From contig JARUPZ010000005.1 in assembly GCA_031213475.1 (NCBI GenBank), positions 10,239,260-10,303,259 of the forward strand: 64,000 nt of DNA, read 5' to 3'. The notes under the pieces were generated by a model. The model did not search any database. It was not told the origin of the DNA and saw only the letters and a list, made by a program, of their open reading frames with translations. Below, in pieces: positions 18,246-28,606 of the stretch. The position numbers and the translations under genes are program-made. Each line of letters begins with the position of its first letter. The first letter of the stretch is position 1. Origin of the DNA: Nereocystis luetkeana. Taxonomy: Eukaryota > Sar > Phaeophyceae > Laminariales > Laminariaceae.

Positions 18246-18964
18246 TTACAAATAAATATATCACACGTACGCAGTTCCGCACAGGACGATTGGTAACACT
18301 ACGTCGTGCATACCATACCCACGTGGTACATATCTGGTACGGTATGTAGCATGGACTATTGATGATACCGTTCCATATTATAAAAAAAATAAGCACACCG
18401 GTCGTATACACCATATTTTGCAACAAGCATACGTACCATATTGTGAAAGAAGCACAGCATACCACACCACCATGGTATGAAATATGAAAGAAGCGTACGG
18501 TATCATACTATATAATAATACTATAAATAACAGTAACACCAGCCGCCGCGGCACAATCAGTCAACCACGACACAATCAGTCAACCCACTGTTTCTTTGTT
18601 TTGTTTGTTTCTTCAAAGGCCGATTGCTCAGAAAAAAAAAAACAGAACAAAAAAGACCGGGTTATGTATACATCCGTACACAGCAAACAACTCCCACCTC
18701 TACCAGGAAAGAGACAAAAAGGCAACCCACTCATCTTACACCGTGTGCTGAGACGAAAACAAACCATACAGACGGCTGGTCGGTCGATGACGATAACGCC
18801 GTCACTTGGTTGGTCGCTCGCCGTTTTGGTCCGCAAAAAAAAAAAAAAAGCCTCGTCACACGAGGTTTCGTCCCCCAAGCGCGTGTCTAGCCTTGCGACT
18901 ACAGCATGACGCATACTGCTACAAAACATGAAAAAAAATAAAATAATAATAAGAACCCGACTCT

Positions 18965-19073
18965 CGACCCCTTAAGGCCAAAAAAAAAATGCAGCAGTCC
19001 CGTTGTGGGGACAAACCAGTCAAATAGCAAGTAGTTAGTCTCCAAAACGGGACTGCGGCCCTAAAAGAGTTAA
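18965..19073. repeat. Family B MITE
   Basis: Complete but with an A-run in the left arm. Confidence 0.85.
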
Positions 19074-19429
19074 ATCCAACTGATCACTCTTTCCCCCCAG
19101 AAAACATGGGGTGCAACTCTTCGGGAGGCTTTCTCAAAGGCGGGTGTAGACTGCTGTATATGTCGACCCGAGTCCGGAACCGGACACGGGCAACTCCCGC
19201 CGCCAGCGGGGGGCTGTTCAACCCTGTTGGAGTGGTGAAATGGACAGAAACCTAAGGCTGACTCTAATTCCGAGCGTTTTTCCCCACAGGGAGGGCCTTG
19301 CTGAAGGGGTGTAGTCTCCTTTCACCGCCGCATCCCTTGTCCATCCCACACTGCTCCTACTGCAGTAGCCCCCCCCCCCCCCCCCCCCCCGCCCCCCTCA
19401 GGAAATAACATAGGGGACAGTTATTCAAG

Positions 19430-20240
19430 GGTTAGTTAACGGCGAAATATCGGTTCCTCGTCCAGAAATGGACGAGGCAAAAGCGGAACGCCTCCGTCCC
19501 GGCATTGGGTCTATGGTCATACGACTACGGCCCTGCATGAGATCGAGTACATATTACCTCCTATCGAGTATCCCCCCCGCCCCCCCGCCCTCAATAAAAA
19601 ACCATGGGGGTCAGTTATTGAGGGGTAAGTTAACGGCGAAATATCGGCTTCTCGTCCAGGAATGAAATGGACGAGGCAAAAGCGGAACGCCTACCCAAGC
19701 CACCGGAACTCTCTCTCCGTTTTGCTCGAGGGGGATCCACTATCCCTGCTACGACCACTGCAAAAGCGATATCAGTCCTAACTGCACCTAGGCGCGCGTA
19801 AATGAAAGTTGATGTCGCGATCGTCCGGTAACAGGACAGGGCGAAAAAACAAAACGCCCACCAAAGTTGCACCAACTCCCACTCCCTGACCCTGCCACCA
19901 TGGTGACAGCGGCCCGACTCAAATTCCAGTTTGGGCACCCAAAAAAACACTTCGAAGAAATAGGGGGGCTCGTAAATTAATGTCGATATCGCGATCGTTC
20001 AGAACGGGACGGGGCGAAAGCGCCCACCAAACCCGCACCAACTCCCTCCCTAGAACCTGTGTCCACCGTGAAAATGATCCAACTCTGATTCCAAGTAGTT
20101 TTACACCCACAAAAAAGTGGATTGGTAGCACTTCTCGAAAAAAGGGCCTGAGCTAATTACTACTGTCGATATCGCGATCGTCCAGAACCGGACAGGGCGA
20201 AAACGCCCACCAAGGCGACGGCAACTCCCGCCACTATCCC
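19430..20240 (+). repeat. ~175-195-bp tandem array
   Basis: Two units with TTAGTTAACGGCGAAATATC (19432, 19627), then three with TCGCGATCGT and GGGCGAAA...CGCCCACCAA (19816, 19990, 20173). A degraded relative lies near 19155. Confidence 0.7.
19494..19582 (+). repeat. Family C, short copy
   Basis: GTCCCGGCATTGGGTCTATG to the poly(C) run; sits in a tandemly repeated region. Confidence 0.8.
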
Positions 20241-20367
20241 TGTCCAGGGACGGTTAGCCTTCCTGTACAAGAGGCGAAAAGTGCAAAGACAGACAGACGC
20301 GTTACACAGTAACTCGCGAAAAACGGCTAGGGGTACAAGAAAAAAAAAAAAAAAAAAAAACTACAAA

Positions 20368-20568
20368 ATGCGGACGTCGGTTTCGATTTTTTGTGTCAGC
20401 CTTCTCGTCACAGTAACTTCCATCTCACCTCGCGTATGTTTAGACCTGGTACTTCGAGGTATTGTAGCTCTAAGAGGCCTTCCGGACAAGCCTCGGTCAC
20501 AGATTTTTGATGCCTACTCCCCTCGCACATCGCGATTTCATGGTGTATACACCAATACGCAGCAATGA
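20368..20568 (+). other. Short open frame with signal-peptide-like start
   Basis: 66 codons: MRTSVSIFCVSLLVTVTSIS then a basic stretch and stop. The hydrophobic start looks secretory, but the frame follows a 20-bp A run, contains a degraded ACCTGGTA micro-insertion, and has no recognisable family. Possibly chance. Confidence 0.2.
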
Positions 20569-20714
20569 TAACTCATGAGATCAATAAGTTTGTACCATTT
20601 TGTCCATCACATTGGCGAGCTTCTAAACAAGGTAGCAGTTTGTCACAGGTAGGTGTACGGTCTACTACCCCTCCCCCCCCCAAATGTTGGACGTGTCTCT
20701 AAAAGGCGCAGGAA

Positions 20715-20812
20715 CGGTGCTAACGGTGTCCGTCCCGGAAGGGATACGTGGTCAATGGCCAAATGACTAAGGCAAGCAACAAATGAATACGCCCCCCCCT
20801 CCCCTCCATCCC
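20715..20812 (+). repeat. Family D element
   Basis: GTCCCGGAAGGGATACGTGG to CAAATGAATACGCCCCCC. Confidence 0.78.
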
Positions 20813-20824
20813 CCCCAGCCATGC

Positions 20825-20990
20825 ATGACAGCAAGGTAACTCCCCCACACCTCACGGCGCTTCGCGTTTGATGCAAGCAATGTCTCCCGGGTCGGTGAGA
20901 ACCCGACATGCTCCGTCCCAGCATCGTAAGGATGCGAGGGTCTATGGTCATATGACTACGGCCACGCATGATCGATGAGTACACCCACCC
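20825..20990 (+). repeat. Family C, mid-length copy
   Basis: CACCTCACGGCGCTTCGCG to CGATGAGTACACC. Confidence 0.85.
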
Positions 20991-21077
20991 TCGACCTTCC
21001 ACCCTCCTTCCTTCTACCCCGCCCTCCCCGCCTTTTACCCTGCCCCGTCCCACCCCGAAGGAGTTATCAACACCGTC

Positions 21078-21150
21078 CCGGCATTGTAGGGATGCGAGGG
21101 TATATGGTCACACGATTACGGCCATGCATGAAATGATGGGAGCACTCTCC
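21078..21150 (+). repeat. Family C, short copy
   Basis: CGTCCCGGCATTGTAGGGAT, GGCCATGCATGA. Confidence 0.75.
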
Positions 21151-21152
21151 CC

Positions 21153-21232
21153 TCTATGGTCATACGACTAAGGTCATGCATGAGACGTGTACACCCCTTC
21201 CTCCCCCCCCCCCTCCCCCCCCCGCCCCCGCA
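21153..21232 (+). repeat. Family C, short copy
   Basis: CTATGGTCATACGACTAAGG to a 40-bp C-rich run. Confidence 0.75.
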
Positions 21233-21539
21233 CAAAAACGCCTGGGGCACATGCGGGGTGGAGGAAAAAATTGTGACATTACACCCATCTCGTCTGTGTC
21301 GACAAAGAACGACAATCTGCCAAGGTTGCATGTGCAGAACCTTGGCCCAGGTCCGACAAAAATGATTCGACACCTGTGTTTCGCTGTACACCCTATAGCC
21401 CTAATTTTAATCCTGACCGGCTGGGAATGTGCTGGGAAATTTCTCCGAATGAAGAAGACGTACAGAGGGATTTGGCAGCGTGGATTACTGTGAACTGGCC
21501 TCGACAGGCCTGGGATTATTTTTCGGGTTGAAAATGTTC

Positions 21540-22290
21540 ATCAGGAGTTATTGTGGACTATCATCAATCGTGTCATCCGATGACCTCGACTGGACCGGAC
21601 CGGACCCGACTCCCACCTGTCAGACGACACGCTCCCTCCGTCGCCGCTACCATCTCCATCACCGGCACCACTAGACAAACGCCAGGCCGACCTGGCCGAC
21701 CCCTCCCCTCCCCGCGTCCGCCTTCCGCCATCACTACCACCACCACCACCACCACCACCACCACTATCGCTCTCGCCCCTTCCGGACGCTTCCAAAAACG
21801 CCTTCTCAGTCGCACCAATCGCGTCGTGGTTTGGATTGGCCCCTCGGTCCTTCTCCCTGTCCCCTTCCCCTTCCCCCCGCCCTGCGCCTTCGGGGGCGTC
21901 CGCCTCTCCTTCTCCTATTCTTCCACCCACGCCCTCCCCTCTCCCTTTCCCTCCCCCTCTCCCTCCCCCTCCCCCTCTCCCTCCTCCCGCCCCGTCCATC
22001 TTCCCCCCCCCTTCTCCTCCTCCTACCAGATGGCTCTCGCTACCACCGCCACCACCACCACCACCACCACCGCTGGATGGGTTCCCTTCTCCTTGGGCAC
22101 GCAGCGCACAATCTGAAACGCTTTTCTCCTCCTCCTCCTTGTCCTCCTCCTCCTCCTTGTCCTCCTCCTCCGTTTTCGCAAGGCCATCTCCGCTCTCGGC
22201 ATGGTGTTCCTTTGAACCCAAGGCTATCACACGGCAAGGTACCGAAACGAAGAGATGGCATGAATGGGGTGTGGTAGTGTTGGGGAAGGG
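21540..22290. other. GC-rich pyrimidine/purine-skewed block, open in several frames
   Basis: CCT, CCACC and TCC repeats leave long Gly/Glu-rich (minus) and Pro/Ser-rich (plus) frames without stops. The overlap of open frames on both strands and a family C copy at the edge argue for composition, not a gene. A VIP1 3' exon here is possible but unsupported. Confidence 0.4.
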
Positions 22291-22302
22291 AGTGACGCGG
22301 AG

Positions 22303-22530
22303 AGGGGGGGGGGGTGTACTCGATAGGAGAGATGTACTCGATCTCATGCATGGCCGAGGTCGTATGACCATAGACCCTCGCATCCCTACAATGCCGGGAC
22401 GGAGCATGTCGGGTTTTCACCGACCAGGCAGGCATTGCTTGCACCAAGCGCGAAGCGCCGTGAGGTGTCTGGCGAGTCGCATGAAGGGTGAGAGCTGCAT
22501 CCTACTAGCGGGGGGGGGGGGGGGGGGGAG
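22303..22530 (-). repeat. Family C, mid-length copy
   Basis: Poly(G), GTACTCGATAGGAGAGATGT to GAGAGCTGCATCCTACTAG. Related unassigned DNA lies on both sides (about 22190-22300 and 22540-22650). Confidence 0.88.
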
Positions 22531-23435
22531 GGCGTCAATCTCCGTTCTCCGTTCTCGGGATGGCGCTCCTGTGAGCCGAAGGCTATCACACGACACGGGA
22601 CACAAACGGCGGACGGCATGAACAGGGATTTTGTATTGCTAGGGAAGGGAGGAGGGGGGGGGGGGGGGAGGAATCAACCAAAACAATCACGACTATTAAT
22701 AATCATGATACTACTGTAGATACTACATGATACTGATACTAATCACACCACTCAGCCCCGCTATAGTGCCGGTATGATGTAGCGGTACCTTGTTAGTGCC
22801 GCTTAAGCAATGCCGGCCGCCCCCCATAGTGCCTACCCTGGGGTGGAAAAGAAGCCGGCCACGACGCTCATGAGATCGTGATACTTCGTATTTTTTAGAG
22901 GGCGGGTTTATTTCGCGCTGGAAATAGAAGTTTCATCGTTTTTTTTTTTCAGAGTTCGGGCTCCCAAAATCGCTTGGCACAGACTGCCGCTATCGTTGGC
23001 AGGCACTACAGAGGGGCCATCGCTGTGAAAATAACCATAAAAACGATTGTCATACGTGGGGAATGAGTCGTACCTACTTGAAAACATGAATAGCTTCTGT
23101 CTAAAAACAATCACGTCAACCGCGCCTTGACACTGTGCCTGTTGTGTATTGCTCGCATGGTACTCTAAACGCCATACAAATACCCGGTATAAAACAGCTA
23201 CCGCGACCAATCTCCTAAACATAATTGTACATTGTTAATCGAACACCTAAACTAAATGATACATTGCTACTATGGTATGCTAAACGCCATACTCGTACAA
23301 ACAAACAAAAAAAACGAAAGATTTGTTACCGTCATCAGTCACCAAAAAACCCAGAGCAACCAAACCTGGAATCAATTTTATTTTGCGGATTCCCAACATA
23401 TAGGGAAGGGGAGGAGGAGGAGGGAACCGGGGGGG

Positions 23436-23570
23436 AGGGGAGGGGTGGGGGGGGGGGAGGGGTACTCGATCTCATGCATAGCCGTAGTCGTGTGACGATA
23501 GACCCTCGCACCCCTATAGCCCCGGGACGGGGCACGCCGGGGTTTCACCGGCCAGGTAGGCATTGCTCGA
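23436..23570 (-). repeat. Family C, short copy
   Basis: Poly(G), GTACTCGATCTCATGCATAG to GGCCAGGTAGGCATTGCTCG. Confidence 0.82.
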
Positions 23571-24000
23571 GGGGGTAGGGGGGCGCGTACTTGCTAGCAT
23601 AAATGGCCCTAGTTATCGTACGCCCATAGACCCTCGCATCACTACGACGCCGGGACGGAGCACGTCGGGTTTTCGCCGACCGAGCAGACACTTCTTGCAC
23701 CAAGCCCAAAGCGCCGCGAGGTGTCCGGCGAGTCGCACAAAGGCGAGAGCTGCATCCTACTATTAATAAGAACTGCTTGTGAAGCGGTCTCGCACGCGGA
23801 TGACAGCTTTCAATGAGTCCATTTGATTTCCGGTGTGGCCAACTTCCAGAGACAGCAGCGGGGGTACTACGCGACTGCCTCGTCGTTGCCCCTTTGCCAT
23901 AAGCACTGGGTGATACGACAACCCCCCTTGTGCGGAGTAAAACTTCTCCGCCCCGTAGCAATGGTCCATGACTCGACGACCAGCTGTGCCCGATCGCCGA
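23571..24000 (-). repeat. Family C, long copy
   Basis: Follows head to tail on the previous copy and includes the distal region (TTCCAGAGACAGCAG, GATACGACAACCC). It ends at a poly(A) run inside a 172-bp duplication. Confidence 0.82.
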
Positions 24001-24196
24001 AAAAAAAAAAAAAAAAAAAAAAACAGCAGCGGGGGTACTACGCGACTGCCTTGTCGTTGCCCCTTTGCCATAAGCACTGGGGTGATACGACAACCCCCCT
24101 TGTGCGGAGTAAAACTTCTCCGCCCCGTAGCAATGGTCCATGACTCGACGACCAGCTGTGCCCGATCGCCGAAAAAAAAAAAAAAAAAAAAAAAAC
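23853..24196 (+). repeat. 172-bp tandem duplication, each unit ending in poly(A)
   Basis: CAGCAGCGGGGGTACTACGC begins at 23853 and 24025; both units end CGATCGCCG followed by 20 or more A. Confidence 0.93.
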
Positions 24197-24647
24197 GGGA
24201 CCCTGGTCGCCCATCGAGGCGGAAACATAGGGAAGTACGAGGCTTGTGAGCGAGGGGGGGGGGGGGGGGGGGTGAATGAAAGAGGCGAGGGAAAGCTCCT
24301 CGCGTTATGTATGTGCACGCCCCCCTCGTCTCGGTCGCTAGGGTGTGTGGGGGGGGGGTTATCGTCACAATCGTTCGTTTGCATCCCCCATTGCGAACTC
24401 TACCAACTGTGGTAGGTACGTCGAAGCTCCCATTACTAAATACCGCTACCGATGCTACTGCAGCAGCAGCAGCAGCAGCAGCAGTACAGTGCGGTCGGTA
24501 CGCGTACTGCTGCTATTAATACTCGACGCGCCCGGCAATGATACTCCTACAACAGACTACTGGCGCGACTTTATCACGGGGGGGGGGGGGGGGGGGGGTT
24601 CCTGATTGTTGGGCATGTTTTTTCGGGGTTCTCACTGCCATGCACTA

Positions 24648-24752
24648 TTACGGGGGACCATAGTTAATAGGACCTATGGTATACATAAAACCCTATATAT
24701 TTCAACAATTTTACTAACGATATTTGGTCCTATTAACTATGGTCCCCCGTAA
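24648..24752. repeat. Family A MITE, copy 8
   Basis: Clean copy with TA on both sides. Confidence 0.92.
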
Positions 24753-24769
24753 TACCATGCCCCCCCTCC

Positions 24770-24860
24770 CCCTCCCCCCCCCGCGGGGGTGCGAGGGTCT
24801 ATAGTCATACAACTACGGCCATAAATGATGCTACAGTAAGTACACTCCCTTCCCCCCATC
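24770..24860 (+). repeat. Family C, short diverged copy
   Basis: GTGCGAGGGTCTATAGTCAT, ACAACTACGGCCATAAATGA. Confidence 0.7.
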
Positions 24861-24984
24861 AGTGAGACTTGTTCAAGTACAGAATGCGAGTGTCAAGCGA
24901 GCATGCACCGCGCAAAAAGAAAAAGAAAAAAAACAAGGACCCCTTTCGATAGGGGGACGTGGCAGTTTTTCGGCCAGAACGTTT

Positions 24985-25345
24985 TCTGAAAGGCGGGGCT
25001 CCTTGAAAATAACATCCCACAATCGTTGGAACGATCTTTTATTATTTTTTTCGTGTGGTATTATTAATAGTTTTTGTACACCTTTCTACTTATATATAGC
25101 TATTAATAGTGGGCCATGGGAGTGTTCCTTAAAAACAACAACCCAGAATCGTCGGAACGATTTTCTACTATTTTTTTCGAGCGATATTAGTATGTGTACA
25201 CCTATAACGGTGTACCTGGTACCAGGTATAGCTATTAATTGCAAGCCATGGGAGTGTTCCTTGAGAACAACTCAACATCATCGGAACGTTTTTTGTTTTG
25301 TGTTTGCACACCCATTAGCTACAGCAGTAGGTCGTGGGAGTGTTC
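24985..25345 (+). repeat. Tandem triplication of ~125-bp unit related to repeat G
   Basis: Three diverged units, each with TCGTTGGAACG-type centre and CCATGGGAGTGTTCCTTG-type end. Units differ by TA micro-insertions (TACCTGGTACCAGGTA at 25213 in unit 2 only). Confidence 0.7.
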
Positions 25346-25551
25346 GTTGGCCTGCCCTTTCATTTCTTGAAAAAAAAAAAAAACGTTTCTATTACTTGGT
25401 AATAGCGTAGCATAGAGCTACCTCAAGCGAAGAATCTCAGAAAACAAAATCGGCGCATCTCTACCTCAGCTACGTCACCTCCACCACTGCTGCACTACTC
25501 TTATACTTCGAAGTATACCCTATCTTCTCACTCTCTTTTCTTTCTCTTTTT

Positions 25552-25716
25552 TTATCTCTCTCCCTCACCGATGGCTTCGCCGAGGGCAGCTTCCACCTGC
25601 GCGCACGACAGGTCCTTGTGAAGCGGCACGAGAGGCGCCGCATGCAGATGCTCCCCCTTAAGCAAGGCGTGTTTCACCACGCCGGGGCTGAAGGAAACTT
25701 CCACCCTGAAGCGGGC
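25552..25716 (-). CDS. VIP1: VIP1 exon 21 and stop
   Basis: [54 protein letters not shown] and [14 protein letters not shown] matches human RFHVELHFSPG, the last conserved block of the family. A GGTGAG donor-like site sits six codons before the stop, so a further 3' exon is not excluded. Confidence 0.88.
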   Translation of the reverse strand, partial: ARFRVEVSFSPGVVKHALLKGEHLHAAPLVPLHKDLSCAQVEAALGEAIGEGER

Positions 25717-25757
25717 CTGGTCGTCCGGATTCTTCACTCATCGCGAGCGACAACAAG

Positions 25758-25831
<74 letters not shown>

Positions 25832-28575
25832 AAATGAAATAAAAACACGGGGACGAAAAACAGAAACACTGAAGCGGAAAAACGAATAAGCGAATGAATC
25901 AAGCGAAGTAGTTATCTACCAGTATTCATTCCTCGCCGTGAGGAAAGATAACCGGAAAAAATAATGAAATAAAAACGAGGGGAAAACAAATTATTGGCGC
26001 ACGAGAAACGGAAACGAAAAACGAGATAGCTATTAAATAATCGAGCGAAATGGCTACACTTCGTAGTTCTTCATTGACTCATCGCCCGAAGAAAAGAGAA
26101 CAAAAACAGTGCAATAAAAATGAAAAACAAGTGGAGACAAAAATTGGCGCACGAGAGAAAAAAGCAAGCAAAGTAGCCGTTCAGTACAATTCTCGTAGTT
26201 CTTCATTCACTCATCGCCCGAAGAAAAGAGAACAAAAAACAGTGCAATAAAAATGAAAAACAAGGGGAGACAAAAATTGGCGCACGAGAGAAAAAATCAA
26301 GCAAAGTAGCCGTTCAGTACAATTCGAAAGCGTTCAACGAAAATTCACGTGCGAAACTTGAAGCACACACAACACACAGAGCAACACAACAGCAACGGAA
26401 AAAAACAAACAGAAACGAGAGTAGCGTGCGCTTGCCTTCGCCCTGAACTACATGCGTCATGTGGAAGAAAGTGGCCTAAGTCACAGATCAGTCACAAAAT
26501 ACGAAACTCGCCGATCGCGGCACACACATAAATCGGGCCGACTAAAATCGGGGCCGACAACAAAAATTCCAGTCAGAATCGACAGACAGAAGTGGCCAGT
26601 CCAGATCGGGCATACATTTTTTTTTTCCAATAATATTCGGCAGACGAAACTGGGCGATCAGAATCGGGCTGACAAAAATCCCCATACCAGAAACGGCAGA
26701 CGAAATTGGGCCACCGAAATCGGCAGACAAAATTGGCCAACCAGAATCGGCAGACACTATTGGGAAACCAGGATCGGCGGGCCAAATTGGACAACCAGAA
26801 ACTTCAGCCAACGTTGGCCTACCAGAAGCGGCAGACAAAATGTACAAATCAGAAACGGCAGTCAGGATTGCCCAAACAGAAGCCGGCAGACGAAAACAGG
26901 CAGACAAAAACAGGCCAATCAGAATCGACGGACACAACCGGCCAAAAATTCAGAGACGCCCCAGACCTTGCTGGTGTCCTCGAATAGCCGCATGACGATC
27001 GTGGTGAGGTAGCAGAGCTCCTTCGTTCTGCTCAGCATGCGTTTGGCTTCCTCGGTGATGATGCACCCGGGATCGCCCACGTTAAACCTGCGAGACAAGA
27101 TAGCCAAAAATAGAGATCAAGGCTGGGAGTTGGCCAACATTACAACGACAATTTATACATCAATCTAAAGACCAAGCGTTTCTTATATTTTCGGCCAGAT
27201 CAGGTACGATAGGGGTCCACCACCCTAATTTTCCCTTAAAAAATCACAGAAAAACGCACCCACACAAATAAATAAATGGTGCGTACAATATACGATTTCC
27301 CAACAGCGTCTTGGCCGAGAAAAAAAACTCTACTCTTCATGTCCAAATCAGAGTGAAAAACGGGCGTTATAGTATATTCCCGGGCGTGTGGACCTTCTTT
27401 CGAAGCTCCGCCGTCTTTTTTCTCCCCCTGTTATTGTTTTTTTTGCTAGCTTTTAAGGCCGCACCTCGCACGGACAGGCATATCCTCTGACCATTCCTAA
27501 TTTATGGTTCTACGTTTGATATTTCCGGGCAGATAATGGATACATTCCTGATCTGTACGGTCTAACGTTGCATGATCCGGCACATGCCTCAGGGGGTGTG
27601 TCATCTTATCACCCAGTGTGATAGTTTTATATACGCTATCACCTCATCTACTATTGCGGGGGGGCATAGTTAACAGGACCAAATATTGTTAGTAAAAATG
27701 GTTAAATATACAGGTTTTTATGTATACCATAGGTCCTGTTAACTATGGTCCCACGTAATAGTGGTAAGACATTACTGCAGTAAGTCACCGGAAACCCGAA
27801 TCCGATGAAGCATGTACAGCCCTTTTAAGCAGCAAAACACACACAAATACATACCACTATCAGATATCAACATCAGTATCGAGTTATCAATTTCCGATAT
27901 ATATACGTATAAAAAATTCCTCGCACTACAGTAGCAGCTCAAGTTACCGGGTGAGAACCGTACAACCTTCGTGGACTAATACCTAGCCCGATGTTATCCG
28001 GGCTCTCAACATTTCCCAACAGCAGGGCAACACCCTCCCCCCCCCCCCCCCCCCCCCCCCCCCGCCCCCCCTTCCGAACGCAGGCGTGCTTTGTTCGCCC
28101 CATGCGGCGCAAAAACCGCGCTTGTGACTGTGCAACCATCTCCTTTTTCTCAAACAGGCTGGGCAGGAGCTGGGTAGGAGCTGGGTAGGAGCTGGGTAGG
28201 AGCTGGGTAGGAGCTGGGTAGGAGCTAGATCATAAGACGATCTACAGTAGCTCATCAATCACCAGGAGGAAAAAAACAAAAAAAAACAAAAAAAAAAACT
28301 ACAGTACAGAAAGAGAAGGAATACCTGAGCACGTTGATGATGGTGTGCAGGTGGGACTCCGAGGTGAAGTAGAGCCTCGTCCTGACGCGCCGCCCGAGGG
28401 AGCTCAGCGGGAGATCCTCGATGTTCCTCAGGTCCAGCTGGTAGCGCATGTCTACCTCGTCATCCGATCGCGCGATTATTCTGCTCGGGTTACAATGATT
28501 GAGGTGGTGGTGGTGGGGGGGGGTTGAGGGCTGGCCTTTAGTATTATTACTTTCCTCTGGTGGCTTGGTTTTAAA

Positions 28576-28606
<31 letters not shown>

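Larger units (their letters stand above)
16403..18964. other. Intergenic, mostly low complexity
   Basis: A runs, (ACC)n at 17088-17112, G run at 17650-17665 and repeat F; no conserved frame found on either strand. Confidence 0.5.

Noticed and set aside
19494-19540. Similarity of family C GTCTATGGTCATACGACTA to the start of 5S rRNA
   Set aside because: Similarity ends after about 15 bp and the internal control region is absent.
21541-22407. 288-codon minus-strand Gly/Glu-rich frame
   Set aside because: Several overlapping open frames on both strands, C/T-skewed composition and a family C copy inside; no homology recognised.
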